A stretch of 64,000 nt of DNA from Micavibrio sp964400125 (GTDB lineage Bacteria > Pseudomonadota > Alphaproteobacteria > Micavibrionales > Micavibrionaceae). Shown here piece after piece: positions 16,183-25,500 of this stretch; position 1 is the first letter of the stretch, and every line of letters begins with the position of its first letter. Where the stretch lies: positions 62,001 through 126,000 of the forward strand of contig CAYNSR010000003.1 in assembly GCA_964400125.1 (NCBI GenBank). The letters run 5' to 3'. Under the pieces are notes generated by a model. That model made no database searches. It saw only the letters and a program-made list of their open reading frames with translations, and was not told the DNA's origin. A program made the translations under genes and the position numbers.

Positions 16183-16944
16183 ATGGCTAAAAAACAGCAC
16201 AAAAGCCGTACGTCACATCTTCGCGCCGTTCAAGAAGAAGGATTCGGGGGCAAGCCGGGAAAACAAGGCAAGCCTGAATGGAACCCGCTGGATGAGGAAA
16301 TTGACAGAAACCGTGATAAAAAATTTATCCAGCGTGTCAAACCACGTTCCACTGGACAGCAAATTCTGCTGGATGCCATCGCCGCGCATAACCTGACTCT
16401 GGCCATCGGGCCTGCGGGATCGGGGAAAACCTATCTGGCCATCTCTGCCGCCGTCGAAGCCTTGCAGGAAGAAAAGGTCGAACGCATCATCCTGTCGCGC
16501 CCCGCCATGGAGGCCGGGGAATCGCTCGGCTTCCTGCCCGGCGACATGCACGAAAAAATGGCCCCCTATCTGCGCCCGCTTTACGATGCCCTCGGCGACC
16601 GGATGGGCGGCAAGCGCGTCAGGCAATATCTCGAAGACGGCACGATTGAAATCGCTCCGGTCGGGTTTATGCGCGGACGCACGCTCAACAATGCCTTCGT
16701 GGTGATTGACGAAGCGCAAAACTGCACCTATGCGCAACTGAAAATGCTGCTGTCGCGGCTGGGGTGGAATTCCACCATGGTTATCACTGGAGACCCCGAC
16801 CAGAGCGATTTGCTCGACGGTATGTCCGGGCTGGCGACGATTGCCAAAAAACTCGAAGCCGTCGATGGCATTTCCGTCAACCGCCTGAACCATGCCGATA
16901 TTGTCCGGCACCCTCTGGTTGCCAAAATTCTCGAAGAAATCTGA
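16183..16944 (+). CDS. PhoH family ATPase
   Basis: PhoH proteins are cytoplasmic P-loop ATPases thought to work on RNA, often near ybeY. The 253-residue protein has Walker A GPAGSGKT (76-83), the ILSRP and FLPGDMHEKM family signatures, and Walker B VVIDEAQN followed by the TG(D)PDQ sensor region. The N-terminal 50 residues are basic and disordered, without the KH or PIN domains of longer relatives. The usual partner ybeY is not in the window; the gene stands alone with a terminator. Confidence 0.9.
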   Translation: MAKKQHKSRTSHLRAVQEEGFGGKPGKQGKPEWNPLDEEIDRNRDKKFIQRVKPRSTGQQILLDAIAAHNLTLAIGPAGSGKTYLAISAAVEALQEEKVERIILSRPAMEAGESLGFLPGDMHEKMAPYLRPLYDALGDRMGGKRVRQYLEDGTIEIAPVGFMRGRTLNNAFVVIDEAQNCTYAQLKMLLSRLGWNSTMVITGDPDQSDLLDGMSGLATIAKKLEAVDGISVNRLNHADIVRHPLVAKILEEI

Positions 16945-16982
16945 CAAACGCTCCTCGTTCTACGCTCCGCAATGCACAAACT

Positions 16983-17010
16983 GGCCCGGCCTTCTTCGCC
17001 GGGCCTTTTT
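16983..17010 (+). terminator. Intrinsic terminator after phoH
   Basis: GGCCCGGC and GCCGGGCC form an 8-base GC-rich stem with a 7-base loop, followed by TTTTTT. Confidence 0.88.
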
Positions 17011-17054
17011 TGCCCCCCTTTTCCGGCACATCGCGCCGTGTTAAGCATGAGGCC

Positions 17055-17672
17055 ATGAACAGGAAACGCATCATCGACCTGCTGCTGCTCTGCCTCGGCC
17101 TTTCCGGGGTGCTGACGCTCATCAGCCTGCAAGTCAAACTAAACGTCGCGAAACAACGCACCACCCCGGCAATATCCGTCGCGGGTAGCGAGATCGGCGG
17201 GCCCTTCACCCTGATCGACCATATGGGAACTACCCGGACGGAACAGGATCTGGCGGGGAAATATGTACTGATGTATTTCGGTTTTACCTTCTGCCCGGCG
17301 ATCTGCCCGACAGAACTGCAAAAAATAACCCGTGCCATGGAAGAAGCCGGAACGCTGGCCGATAAAATCCAGCCTGTTTTCATTACGATCGATCCGGAAC
17401 GCGATACACAGGAAACCATGGCACGCTATGTCCCGCAATTCCATCCGCGTCTGATGGGCCTGACCGGAACGCGGGCGCAGATCGATTCCGTGTTGCGGGC
17501 CTACCGCGTCTATGCCCGCAAGGTTGAGGACCCCGGCTTGAGTGAATACACCATGGATCATTCGTCCTATATCTATTTCATCGGACCGGACGGATTGCTG
17601 ATGGGTGCCTATGGTATCTCCACCCCGCCATCCCGGATCGCGGACGACATACGGCAATATATCAAACCCTGA
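17055..17672 (+). CDS. SCO1/SenC family copper-binding protein
   Basis: Sco proteins deliver copper to, or reduce cysteines of, the CuA site of cytochrome c oxidase. The 205-residue protein has an N-terminal membrane anchor (LLLLCLGLSGVLTLISL) and a periplasmic thioredoxin-like domain. The copper site is complete: C80 and C84 in FTFCPAICPTE, and H169 in EYTMDHSSYIY. The ATG at 17055 is chosen because it places the anchor at the N-terminus; the longer open frame upstream runs into phoH. No oxidase genes are nearby. Confidence 0.93.
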   Translation: MNRKRIIDLLLLCLGLSGVLTLISLQVKLNVAKQRTTPAISVAGSEIGGPFTLIDHMGTTRTEQDLAGKYVLMYFGFTFCPAICPTELQKITRAMEEAGTLADKIQPVFITIDPERDTQETMARYVPQFHPRLMGLTGTRAQIDSVLRAYRVYARKVEDPGLSEYTMDHSSYIYFIGPDGLLMGAYGISTPPSRIADDIRQYIKP

Positions 17673-17755
17673 ATCGATTGCGCCTTCACCGGCGAAGATT
17701 TATGCTGGACGGTACAGAATGGGGCATATATGCCCCCGCACCGGGGAGAAGCTTC

Positions 17756-19006
17756 ATGCGCGAAAGACGGCCCTGTCCTGGATTGTTGACCGCCATCCTG
17801 ATTCTGGCCTGCGCCCTGCCCGGAACGGGCCGGGCGGCGGGGTTTTTTATTCAGGAACAGTCCGTTTCCGCCCTCGGCGCGGCCTTCTCCGGCGCAGTCG
17901 CCAATCTCGACGATCCCGGCACTGTCTTTTTCAACCCCGCCGGAATGACGCGGCTGGACGGTATCCGGATGCAAGCCGGGGTCAATATCTTGATACCGCG
18001 CGCTATCCTGACCGATACGGGGTCGACCTCACCCGGAATCGGCAGGAGCAGCAACCCCTATGAACCGACGCCAGTACCGAATGCGTTTATCTCTTATGAA
18101 ATCGGCAACGGATTCTGGACCGGACTCGGCGTGACGGCACCGTTCGGCCTTGGCAACAAATACGATGATGGCTGGTTCGGGCGGTTTGATTCCACCAAAA
18201 CAGAACTCACCATCATCGATATACAACCAACTCTGGCGTGGCGGATCAGCGATTTCCTGTCCGTCGGCGCCGGCGTGAACATCCAGCATTCTTCTGCCGA
18301 CCTGCAAAGTATCGTTGATTTTGGCCTTGGCGAATTCACCAACCGCCTGGCAGGCACGGATACAGGCTACGGGTATTCAATCGGCATACAGATCGCGCCA
18401 AATGCAAAAACCACGATCGGCATCAACTATAAATCCGCCGTGCATCATACGCTGGACGGGAAAATCGCGGTTCTTTCCCCCGCCGGAGCGCTGTTCGCGG
18501 CATTGAGCAGCGATGCCTCCGCCAAACTGACCACCCCCGACCACCTGACGGCGGGTTTCGCCCGCAAACTGACCGACCGCCTGACCGTGCAGGGGCAAGC
18601 AACATGGTTCGGATGGAATAATTTCGACAACATCACCGCAATACGCGACTCCGGCGCCGTCGCCAGCATCGTCCCGCAAAATTACCAGACCACATGGTCT
18701 TTTGCCGGAGGTGCAGAATACACGCTCGATTCACGCTGGACCTTACGCGGCGGCGTACAATTCGACCGGACGCCGACAACGGACGAATACCGCACCTCGC
18801 GCACACCGGACGGCGACCGCACATGGGTGGCGCTGGGGGCGACCTACGGGCTTGGCAGGAATATCGATCTGAACATGGCGGCAAGCTATATCCGCCTGAA
18901 GGATGAAGAAATCGACGTCATGCGCAACAGCGGCACGGTGCGCGTCAAGGCAGATACCGAAGGGGATGTCGGCATCGTCGCGCTGGGGGTAACCTACCGG
19001 TTTTAA
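17756..19006 (+). CDS. OmpP1/FadL/TodX family outer-membrane transporter
   Basis: FadL-type barrels import long-chain fatty acids or other hydrophobic compounds. The 416-residue protein has a signal peptide (LLTAILILACALPGTGRAA), then the family N-terminal hatch GFFIQEQSVSALGAAFSG and FFNPAGMTRL. Alternating aromatic and polar strands follow, and the C-terminus is the barrel ending TYRF. The ATG at 17756 follows GGGGAG and gives the correct signal peptide. It overlaps by 4 bases, tail to tail, with the SCP2 gene. Together with the acyl-CoA dehydrogenase beyond, this suggests fatty-acid uptake and breakdown. Confidence 0.92.
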   Translation: MRERRPCPGLLTAILILACALPGTGRAAGFFIQEQSVSALGAAFSGAVANLDDPGTVFFNPAGMTRLDGIRMQAGVNILIPRAILTDTGSTSPGIGRSSNPYEPTPVPNAFISYEIGNGFWTGLGVTAPFGLGNKYDDGWFGRFDSTKTELTIIDIQPTLAWRISDFLSVGAGVNIQHSSADLQSIVDFGLGEFTNRLAGTDTGYGYSIGIQIAPNAKTTIGINYKSAVHHTLDGKIAVLSPAGALFAALSSDASAKLTTPDHLTAGFARKLTDRLTVQGQATWFGWNNFDNITAIRDSGAVASIVPQNYQTTWSFAGGAEYTLDSRWTLRGGVQFDRTPTTDEYRTSRTPDGDRTWVALGATYGLGRNIDLNMAASYIRLKDEEIDVMRNSGTVRVKADTEGDVGIVALGVTYRF

Positions 19007-19305
19007 TCCTCCAGCAACGCATTCAGCTTGAGCGCAAGCCCCATATTGCCCTGAATCTTCAGCTTTCCCATCAAGAACGCCACATTGGGGTCTTGCGTAC
19101 CGTTCAATATCCCGCCGAATGTATCGATGCTGGAGAGCAATGTTACATCAGCATCTGCATCATCGTGACTGACGACGGGAGGATCTTGCGTCGCATCGAC
19201 AAAAATCATGCCGTCATCGCCAAAATCGAATTTCGCCTTCGCATTGAGCCCCGCGGCGCGGCCAAGTTTCGCGGCAATCTTTTCGGTAATTTGTTCCAAC
19301 GTCAT
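19003..19305 (-). CDS. SCP2 sterol/lipid carrier domain protein
   Basis: The 100-residue protein is a single SCP2-like lipid-binding domain. Family signs are the DADVTLLSSIDTF segment and the C-terminal FLMGKLKIQGNMGLALKL helix. Such proteins bind acyl-CoA or other lipids in the cytoplasm. It lies 12 bases downstream of the acyl-CoA dehydrogenase gene on the same strand, so the two are almost certainly one operon. Its 3' end overlaps the end of the fadL-like gene by 4 bases. Confidence 0.9.
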   Translation of the reverse strand: MTLEQITEKIAAKLGRAAGLNAKAKFDFGDDGMIFVDATQDPPVVSHDDADADVTLLSSIDTFGGILNGTQDPNVAFLMGKLKIQGNMGLALKLNALLED

Positions 19306-19317
19306 ATGCGCCCCCGT

Positions 19318-21120
19318 CTAGAAATTTGCAGCTTTCAATTCCATCACCGTCCCGGCACCCGCCATAATGGCCTTGAAACGCGAATCCGTCTCCGGCAGCA
19401 GGCGTTCGAAGAAAAAACGCGCCGTCGAAATCTTGCTTTGATAGAATTCTGCGTTCCCACCGGAATCCCCGGCGAGTTTTTCTTGCGCTGCCGCGACCAT
19501 CAGGCACCACATATAACCAAGTGCCACCAATGCAAACATGCGCAAATAATCGACAGATGCGGCCCCGGCTTCGTTCGGGTCCTTCAACCCTTTTTGCGCA
19601 ATCGTTGCCGTCGCCTGTTGCAGCTTTGCATACGCCTTGGCCAGAGGTACAACAAATTCCTGCATCTGCGTATCGGCCATATTGGCCTCTATAAACGCGC
19701 CGACCGGATGGAAGAAGCGCCGCAAATACCGCCCCATATGCGCGCTCATTTTCCGCCCCACCAGATCAAGCGCCTGAATGCCGTTTGTACCTTCATACAG
19801 CATGGCAATGCGGGAATCGCGCACATATTGCTCGACCCCGTGCTCCCAGATATAGCCGTGCCCGCCGTAAATCTGGACTGCGAGATTGGCGACATCGAAT
19901 CCCATATCGGTCTGATAGGCCTTGATAACCGGGATCAGCAGGGATACGAGATCTTCCGCCTCTTCACGCATTTTTGCATCGGGGTGTTTTTCCGCGCGGT
20001 CGAGCGCCATGCCGATCCAATAGGAAAGCGCCCTGCACCCTTCGGTCACGGCCTTGCCGGTCAGCAACATGCGCCGCACATCGGGATGGACGATAATCGG
20101 GTCTGCGGGTTTGTCCGGCGCTTTCGGTCCGTCGAGCGCGCGCATTTGTAAACGGTCGCGTGCATAGGCCAACCCGTTTTGATAGGCCACTTCGGCAATA
20201 CCAAGCCCCTGCATGCCGACGCCAAGGCGCGCCGTATTCATCATTGTGAACATGGCGCGCATGCCCTTGTGCTTTTCCCCGACCAGCCAGCCTGTGGCCC
20301 CGTCGAGATTGATGACGCAGGTGGCGGAGGCGCGAATGCCCATTTTATGTTCGATGGAGCCGCAGGAAACACCGTTTTTTGTCCCCGCCTTCATCTGCCC
20401 GCCTTCTTCACATGGCAAAAATTTCGGCACGACAAAAAGTGAAATCCCCTTGATCCCGTCCGGGGCATCGGGCAGTTTTGCGAGCACCAGATGGATGATG
20501 TTCGATGTCAGATCATGTTCCCCGGCGGAGATGAAGATTTTGGTCCCGCTCAGGCTGTATGACCCGTCCTCGTTGGGAACGGCGCGGGTCTTGATAAGGC
20601 CGAGATCGGTTCCGCATTGCGGTTCCGTCAGGCACATCGTCCCGGACCATTCCCCGGTGACGAGATTGGGCAGATAGGTGTCTTTCTGGTCCTGCGTTCC
20701 ATGCAGGTAAAGCGCGTTATACGCCCCTTCCGACAGACCCGGATACATGCCGAACGACATGTTGGCGGAACAGATCATTTCCTGCAAAACGCAATTCAGC
20801 GTCGCAGGCATTCCCATGCCGCCATATTGCGGATCAGCATGCAGGCCGCACCATCCGCCTTCGGAAAACAGTTTATACGCTTCCTTGAAACCCTGCGGCG
20901 TGCGCACCACACCGTTTTCATAGACGCACCCCTCCTTGTCGCCGGACTGGTTGAGGGGAAATAAAACTTCCTGACACAGCTTTGCGCCCTCTTCGAGAAT
21001 CTGGTCGATCAGGTCTTTCGATACGTCCGCATAGCCGGGAAGTTCCGCCAGCGTTTCTGCCTTCAAAACATCGTGCAGGACAAAACGGATATTCTCGAGC
21101 GGCGCGGTATAGACTGGCAT
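19318..21120 (-). CDS. Acyl-CoA dehydrogenase (large, FadE/DmdC-like)
   Basis: This FAD enzyme introduces the alpha-beta double bond into acyl-CoA. The 600-residue length matches the subgroup with an extra C-terminal domain rather than the usual 380 residues. Seen in order are CLTEPQCGTDLG and FISAGEHD of the FAD and substrate site, the GIRASATCVINLDGATG middle domain, the QIYGGHGYIWEHGVEQY C-terminal signature, and an added helical domain from about 450. Chain-length preference cannot be read from sequence. It is first gene of an operon with SCP2. Confidence 0.93.
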   Translation of the reverse strand: MPVYTAPLENIRFVLHDVLKAETLAELPGYADVSKDLIDQILEEGAKLCQEVLFPLNQSGDKEGCVYENGVVRTPQGFKEAYKLFSEGGWCGLHADPQYGGMGMPATLNCVLQEMICSANMSFGMYPGLSEGAYNALYLHGTQDQKDTYLPNLVTGEWSGTMCLTEPQCGTDLGLIKTRAVPNEDGSYSLSGTKIFISAGEHDLTSNIIHLVLAKLPDAPDGIKGISLFVVPKFLPCEEGGQMKAGTKNGVSCGSIEHKMGIRASATCVINLDGATGWLVGEKHKGMRAMFTMMNTARLGVGMQGLGIAEVAYQNGLAYARDRLQMRALDGPKAPDKPADPIIVHPDVRRMLLTGKAVTEGCRALSYWIGMALDRAEKHPDAKMREEAEDLVSLLIPVIKAYQTDMGFDVANLAVQIYGGHGYIWEHGVEQYVRDSRIAMLYEGTNGIQALDLVGRKMSAHMGRYLRRFFHPVGAFIEANMADTQMQEFVVPLAKAYAKLQQATATIAQKGLKDPNEAGAASVDYLRMFALVALGYMWCLMVAAAQEKLAGDSGGNAEFYQSKISTARFFFERLLPETDSRFKAIMAGAGTVMELKAANF

Positions 21121-21220
21121 GAAAAAACTCCCCGAACGGAAAATGCATTCTCCACATAATATAGGGGACGAAAGTTAATAAAATACCGCTCTCTATTTTG
21201 TCATAAAACAAAGGTTGGGC

Positions 21221-22267
21221 TCACTGCGCCTGCATCCTGCCCTCGCGGATACGATAGGACTGCACGGTGAAATTGGAAAAGCAATCCGCCGCATCGCGAT
21301 AGGCCATCACCACATGATCCCCGCCCTGCGTGAACAATGTCACCGGAATGCCCGGACCGGCGACGAATTCGTTCAGCCCCTGAATCGACGGTAACGACAA
21401 CGGATAGACCCTGTCCTGATCCGGCATATCCGGGCGGCGGGATTTGGACAGGGTGTAAATCTCCGTCACGTTGACCTTGCCGAAATTGACCGTGGCGATC
21501 CCCAACGCGGACTGCATTGCGCTCAATCCTGTATAGGCGGCATTTTCAACCCTGACCCCGGCGACATAAAACCCGTTATCCAGCCGGATAATCACCGCCT
21601 GACCGATACGACTGGCGTAATCGACGGATTCCAGACCGCTGATCCATTCGTGAAGCGCCTGACGCGATAACAGACCGAAACGCATAACCCGGTCGATTAG
21701 CACCCCGGGATCTTCCGGTGCCAGAAATCCCCGTGCAGCCTCGCGTTCCGCCGCCGCGTCCGGATCGAAATCCGCGAACTGGAACGCATCGGGCAGCAAA
21801 TAGCCGATAGATTTCATCCTGTCGCCACCATTCAGTGAAAGGCAATGCACGGGGATATCGTCATCAGCGGCCAGCCCGAGGATTTGCTGGCGGCAATTGC
21901 CGCAGGGGCGGGCGTCGAGATCGGCCTGTGCGCGCGCGTCTGGTCCACTCAGATGCGCCGGAGCACCCAGAAGCCACGCCTCATGGATCGCCGCCTTCTT
22001 GCCCATGGCCGTCACGAGGAATGCAATCGCGCATTCTTCGGAATGAACCGACTGGCGATGATCCAGACATTCGACATTAACACCACCAAAATACAACATA
22101 CCGGTGGCACAGCGCATGCCCAAAACATCCGCGACGTTATAATGCGACCCCGGTGCATAGGCCTTCATGCGCAGACGCATGAGCCATTCACGCAAAGCGC
22201 CCGGATCGGGTGCCGCAAAATATCGGCATTCCGGCCGGAAAGCGGCAGCGGATCTTCCATCGGTCAT
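21221..22267 (-). CDS. cdd: Cytidine deaminase, two-domain type
   Basis: It deaminates cytidine and deoxycytidine to the uridine forms for pyrimidine salvage. The N-terminal domain holds the zinc site: H75 and E77 in HSEECAI, and C122 and C125 in PCGNC. The C-terminal domain is a degenerate copy (GVRVENAAYTGLSAMQSALG) without ligands, the architecture of the E. coli-type dimeric enzyme. At 348 residues it is about 50 longer than E. coli Cdd. It is divergent from an XRE regulator across only 57 bases, so that regulator may control it. Confidence 0.88.
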   Translation of the reverse strand: MTDGRSAAAFRPECRYFAAPDPGALREWLMRLRMKAYAPGSHYNVADVLGMRCATGMLYFGGVNVECLDHRQSVHSEECAIAFLVTAMGKKAAIHEAWLLGAPAHLSGPDARAQADLDARPCGNCRQQILGLAADDDIPVHCLSLNGGDRMKSIGYLLPDAFQFADFDPDAAAEREAARGFLAPEDPGVLIDRVMRFGLLSRQALHEWISGLESVDYASRIGQAVIIRLDNGFYVAGVRVENAAYTGLSAMQSALGIATVNFGKVNVTEIYTLSKSRRPDMPDQDRVYPLSLPSIQGLNEFVAGPGIPVTLFTQGGDHVVMAYRDAADCFSNFTVQSYRIREGRMQAQ

Positions 22268-22324
22268 GACATCCCCTTGCGTTCATTTTGATTATGGTTA
22301 AAGTACTAGCAGCAGGAAGATAAA

Positions 22325-22966
22325 ATGACAATCATCACCCCAAATCTGGTGCGCGCCGCCCGCGCCCTTGTTGACTGGAGCCAGAGCGATCTGGGCCGGG
22401 AAAGCGGTCTATCGCAAGCGGCCATCGCCAACATAGAAACCGGAAAACACCGCCCCAATGACAGTACCATGGGGGGCATCTTGAACGCCTTCGACCGGGC
22501 GGGCGTTGAATTTCTCGATGGTGGCGTGCGTCTGCGCCCCGACGGGATGGAAATTATCGAAGGCGATGATTTCACCACGCGCATGCCTGCAATCTATCTT
22601 GAAACATTGCTGCATACGGGGGCGGAAGAGGTCCTTATCAACGGTGTCGATTTTTCTATCGTTGACAATGCCACACGCACCGCCGTGCAAAAAAATATCG
22701 ACGGCCTGATCGCCGCCGGAAAACGCCAGCGCATTCTGGTGCAGAACGGCACCGGAATCAGCGACGTTATTGGCCCGGCGGAGTGGCACCGCGCCATTCC
22801 CGGGGATCTTTTTTCCGCCAGCGCCCCATCCTTTATCTACCACAACACTTTTGCCATCATGCTGTTCGACAAAAAACAGGTCATCATCATCCGGAATGCC
22901 AATCTTGCGGATTACCAGCGGCGGCAATTCGAACATTTGTGGGCCATCGGGAAAAAGCTGGTCTGA
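22325..22966 (+). CDS. XRE-family HTH regulator with a C-terminal domain of unknown type
   Basis: Residues about 8-65 are a Cro/CI-type helix-turn-helix: RAARALVDWSQSDLG, ESGLSQAAIANIETGK, and a fourth helix around STMGGILNAFDRAG. Residues 85-213 form an alpha/beta domain with alternating strands (EEVLINGVDFSIV, QRILVQNGT, FAIMLFDKKQVIIIRN) ending FEHLWAIGKKLV. That ending resembles the PLD-like effector domains of some regulators, a weak likeness. It is divergent from the cytidine deaminase gene across 57 bases, suggesting a pyrimidine- or self-regulating role. Confidence 0.82.
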   Translation: MTIITPNLVRAARALVDWSQSDLGRESGLSQAAIANIETGKHRPNDSTMGGILNAFDRAGVEFLDGGVRLRPDGMEIIEGDDFTTRMPAIYLETLLHTGAEEVLINGVDFSIVDNATRTAVQKNIDGLIAAGKRQRILVQNGTGISDVIGPAEWHRAIPGDLFSASAPSFIYHNTFAIMLFDKKQVIIIRNANLADYQRRQFEHLWAIGKKLV

Positions 22967-23067
22967 TCGGGCCAAAACGCCCTATTTCAGCCCTTTTCCC
23001 TCCACAATCATCTGCTAGGGTGTCTCCTGTGACGTTATTCACAACCACAATCAAAGGACCGGAACCA

Positions 23068-23604
23068 ATGAACACATGCGTTTTGAAAGCCACCGCCATG
23101 ACCCTGAGCCTGTGCGCCTGCGTTTTTCTGGCCGCCACCCCCGCTTCCGCCGACAAGGGCGGCAGCAACAAGGGCCGGGACGACAGCCATCATGAAGATA
23201 TCTTCGACCTCGATTCCAGAAGCTGGGTCCGGCACAACGACGACGATCATCGCGGCAGAGGTCGCGGGAGCGATGACGACACCGTTCGCATCTCCATCGG
23301 CGATCGTGACCGTGACATCATACGCCGCTATCTGGGCGATGACCACCGGAGACACTGCCCGCCGGGGCTGGCAAAGAAAAACAATGGCTGCATGCCGCCG
23401 GGCATTGCCAAAAAATACCGGATCGGCGAAGCCTTGCCGCCGGGAATCGTATTCCGGCCCGTGCCGAACGATCTTCTTGATCTGCTCGGACCCGCGCCGC
23501 GCGGTCATCAATATGTACGGGTTGACAAGGATGTCCTGCTGATTTCAGAGGCTGGTAAAAAAGTAATCGATGCGGTGACACTCCTCTCCGCAGTTGGAAA
23601 CTGA
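23068..23604 (+). CDS. RcnB/CigR-like periplasmic protein
   Basis: The 178-residue protein has a signal peptide (MTLSLCACVFLAATPASA), then a highly charged Asp/His/Arg-rich stretch (about 27-85). The family module follows: CPPGLAKKNNGCMPPGIAKK, LPPGIVFRPVP, and a C-terminal strand pair (QYVRVDKDVLLIS). This module is shared by RcnB (periplasmic Ni/Co homeostasis) and CigR. The His/Asp-rich linker is compatible with metal binding, which is inference. It is a single gene with its own terminator. Confidence 0.82.
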   Translation: MNTCVLKATAMTLSLCACVFLAATPASADKGGSNKGRDDSHHEDIFDLDSRSWVRHNDDDHRGRGRGSDDDTVRISIGDRDRDIIRRYLGDDHRRHCPPGLAKKNNGCMPPGIAKKYRIGEALPPGIVFRPVPNDLLDLLGPAPRGHQYVRVDKDVLLISEAGKKVIDAVTLLSAVGN

Positions 23605-23635
23605 GCTTTCATTCCTGCTATTGCTCCTTGCCTTC

Positions 23636-23673
23636 AGAGGTTTTCATGCTGCGGCATGGGAACCTCTTTTTTT
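23636..23673 (+). terminator. Intrinsic terminator after the RcnB-like gene
   Basis: AGAGGTT and AACCTCT pair, with an inner CATG...CATG pair, and a run of seven Ts follows. Confidence 0.85.
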
Positions 23674-23827
23674 AAAGCACACGGGCAGCCACCAATGATT
23701 GAAAAACCCCTGCGGTTCCGGCATTTTTTGCACATTAAGGCAAATACTTCGCTTGGCCGGAAAGCAGGCCCGGTTTATATTCTTCGCGCATATCGTTGAA
23801 TTTAAAAACAACCGCAGGGACCATATC

Positions 23828-24280
23828 ATGACCCAGATGACCGTTCTATCCGGTGAGGTCAGCAATATCGACAAGGCCGGACTGACCCACCCGGACGAAC
23901 GCAATGTCGTGACCTTCCGGGTCAATAACCAACCAGTATATTTTCACCACAGCGTCGACCTCAATGACGGCGAAACCGTCACACTCATCAGCACGCCCGA
24001 ACGGGACGCCGTCAAGGTTCTGGCCCTGCGCAATGAGAACACCCGGACGGAATATATTGCCGATGTGCGCTTTCGCGCCTTGCTGGCGATTGCCGTCTTT
24101 CTGACCGGGGTTTTAACGGTCAAGTTCTGGATCGGTTTTGCCTTTATGATCTGGGCGGTCGTTTTGCTGATCCGCGCCCGGGCTTATCAGGATGCAATCA
24201 GCCTGCTCCATGCCACACCCCCCGCACCATCCGGCCTTTACGATGCGGGCGCCGGGACAATATCGCAGCACAGTCACTGA
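23828..24280 (+). CDS. Membrane protein of unknown function
   Basis: In this 150-residue protein, residues 1-85 form a soluble strand-rich domain (MTVLSGEVSNID, VVTFRVNNQPVYF, ETVTLISTPERDAVKVLAL). Two adjacent membrane spans follow (LLAIAVFLTGVLTVKFW and IGFAFMIWAVVLLI), then a short cytoplasmic tail. The ATG at 23828 follows AGGGA; the upstream in-frame extension is not credible. The soluble part resembles OB-fold-like domains found ahead of paired spans in small bacterial membrane proteins, but no family is assigned. Confidence 0.65.
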   Translation: MTQMTVLSGEVSNIDKAGLTHPDERNVVTFRVNNQPVYFHHSVDLNDGETVTLISTPERDAVKVLALRNENTRTEYIADVRFRALLAIAVFLTGVLTVKFWIGFAFMIWAVVLLIRARAYQDAISLLHATPPAPSGLYDAGAGTISQHSH

Positions 24281-24333
24281 AAAAACAAACCAAAGCTTCC
24301 GCTTTTTCATCCCCTGCGTTATAAACTATCCGG

Positions 24334-25500
24334 ATGAGCCGCACGCCGCCCTTCCATGATCTTCTATCCGCTCTTGAAACTGCCCTGCAGGATCGGAGCT
24401 TCGTCAAACTTTCGCTGGGCAATTATACCGGGTCCGAAGCAGAACTGAAAAATATCACCCTGCGCCGCATTATTATCAAACGTGAAGAAAAACTTAGCTT
24501 CACGCTGCGCTACAAGACCCGCGACATTGTCAAAAACCACGCCATCCCCGATGCACTTAGACTAGTCGCGCACTATCTGGAACATGATTTCCATGCAGCC
24601 ACCCTCTTTACCACGGCGTTTGATCTTGCCTGGGACGGGAAAACCCTGCGCCGCACCGCAGCCACGCACTCGGATGTGCCGTCTCTGGATCACGACCGCA
24701 GCAAAAATCGTCTGGTCGCCGCCGAACGGCCCTATCTCCATGCGCTCGGCATTACCGATTCCAAGGGCCGCGTACTGGCGGCGGCGCAAGACAAATACCG
24801 CCAGATCAACAAATATATTGAAATTGTCAGCGGGCTGATCAAAAACATGCCTGCGGGGGAATTACGCCGCATTGTCGATATGGGTGCAGGCAAAGGTTAT
24901 CTGACCTTTGCGCTTTACGATTATCTCCGCACCTCCTTGAATCTGCACCCGCAGGTCACGGGCGTCGAATATCGCGCCAATCTTGTGTCCCTGTGCAATG
25001 ACATCGCCCGCGATTCCGGGTTCGATGCCTTGCATTTTGTCGAAGGATCAATCGCCGGATTCGATGCAAGCGGCACTGATCTCCTGATTGCATTGCATGC
25101 CTGTGACACGGCCACCGACGATGCCATCGCCAGCGGGATTCAGGCGCAATCGGGGCTGATTGTCGTCGCCCCGTGCTGCCACAAGCAAATTCGAAAGGAA
25201 ATGGAAAAAAACCAAGGGAATCACGACCTTGATTTTCTCACCCGGCACGGGATTTTGCTTGAACGGCAGGCGGAAATGGTCACAGACGGATTGCGAGCAC
25301 TGATCCTCGAATATTTCGGCTATCAAACAAAAATTTTTGAATTTATCTCCGACGCCCACACGCCAAAAAACGTCATGATCGTCGGCATAAAAAATCCGAA
25401 AGCAAGATTGCACGATCCGGCGATCCTGCAAAAAATCGCGGCGGCGAAATCCTGCTTCGGCATTGATAAACATTATCTGGAAACAATCACCGGATTTTAA
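24334..25500 (+). CDS. SAM-dependent methyltransferase (Methyltransf_32 type)
   Basis: In this 388-residue protein, residues 1-150 are an unassigned N-terminal domain. The Rossmann methyltransferase domain begins around 160, with the SAM loop VDMGAGKGYLTFALYDYL, the acidic residue after strand 2 (GVEYRANLV), LLIALHACDTATDDAI, and APCCHKQI. This HACD/PCCH pattern is typical of the family that also contains eukaryotic METTL25/RRNAD1. The cysteine pair in PCCHK may be structural or catalytic. The substrate is unknown; RNA or protein are both possible. Confidence 0.85.
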   Translation: MSRTPPFHDLLSALETALQDRSFVKLSLGNYTGSEAELKNITLRRIIIKREEKLSFTLRYKTRDIVKNHAIPDALRLVAHYLEHDFHAATLFTTAFDLAWDGKTLRRTAATHSDVPSLDHDRSKNRLVAAERPYLHALGITDSKGRVLAAAQDKYRQINKYIEIVSGLIKNMPAGELRRIVDMGAGKGYLTFALYDYLRTSLNLHPQVTGVEYRANLVSLCNDIARDSGFDALHFVEGSIAGFDASGTDLLIALHACDTATDDAIASGIQAQSGLIVVAPCCHKQIRKEMEKNQGNHDLDFLTRHGILLERQAEMVTDGLRALILEYFGYQTKIFEFISDAHTPKNVMIVGIKNPKARLHDPAILQKIAAAKSCFGIDKHYLETITGF

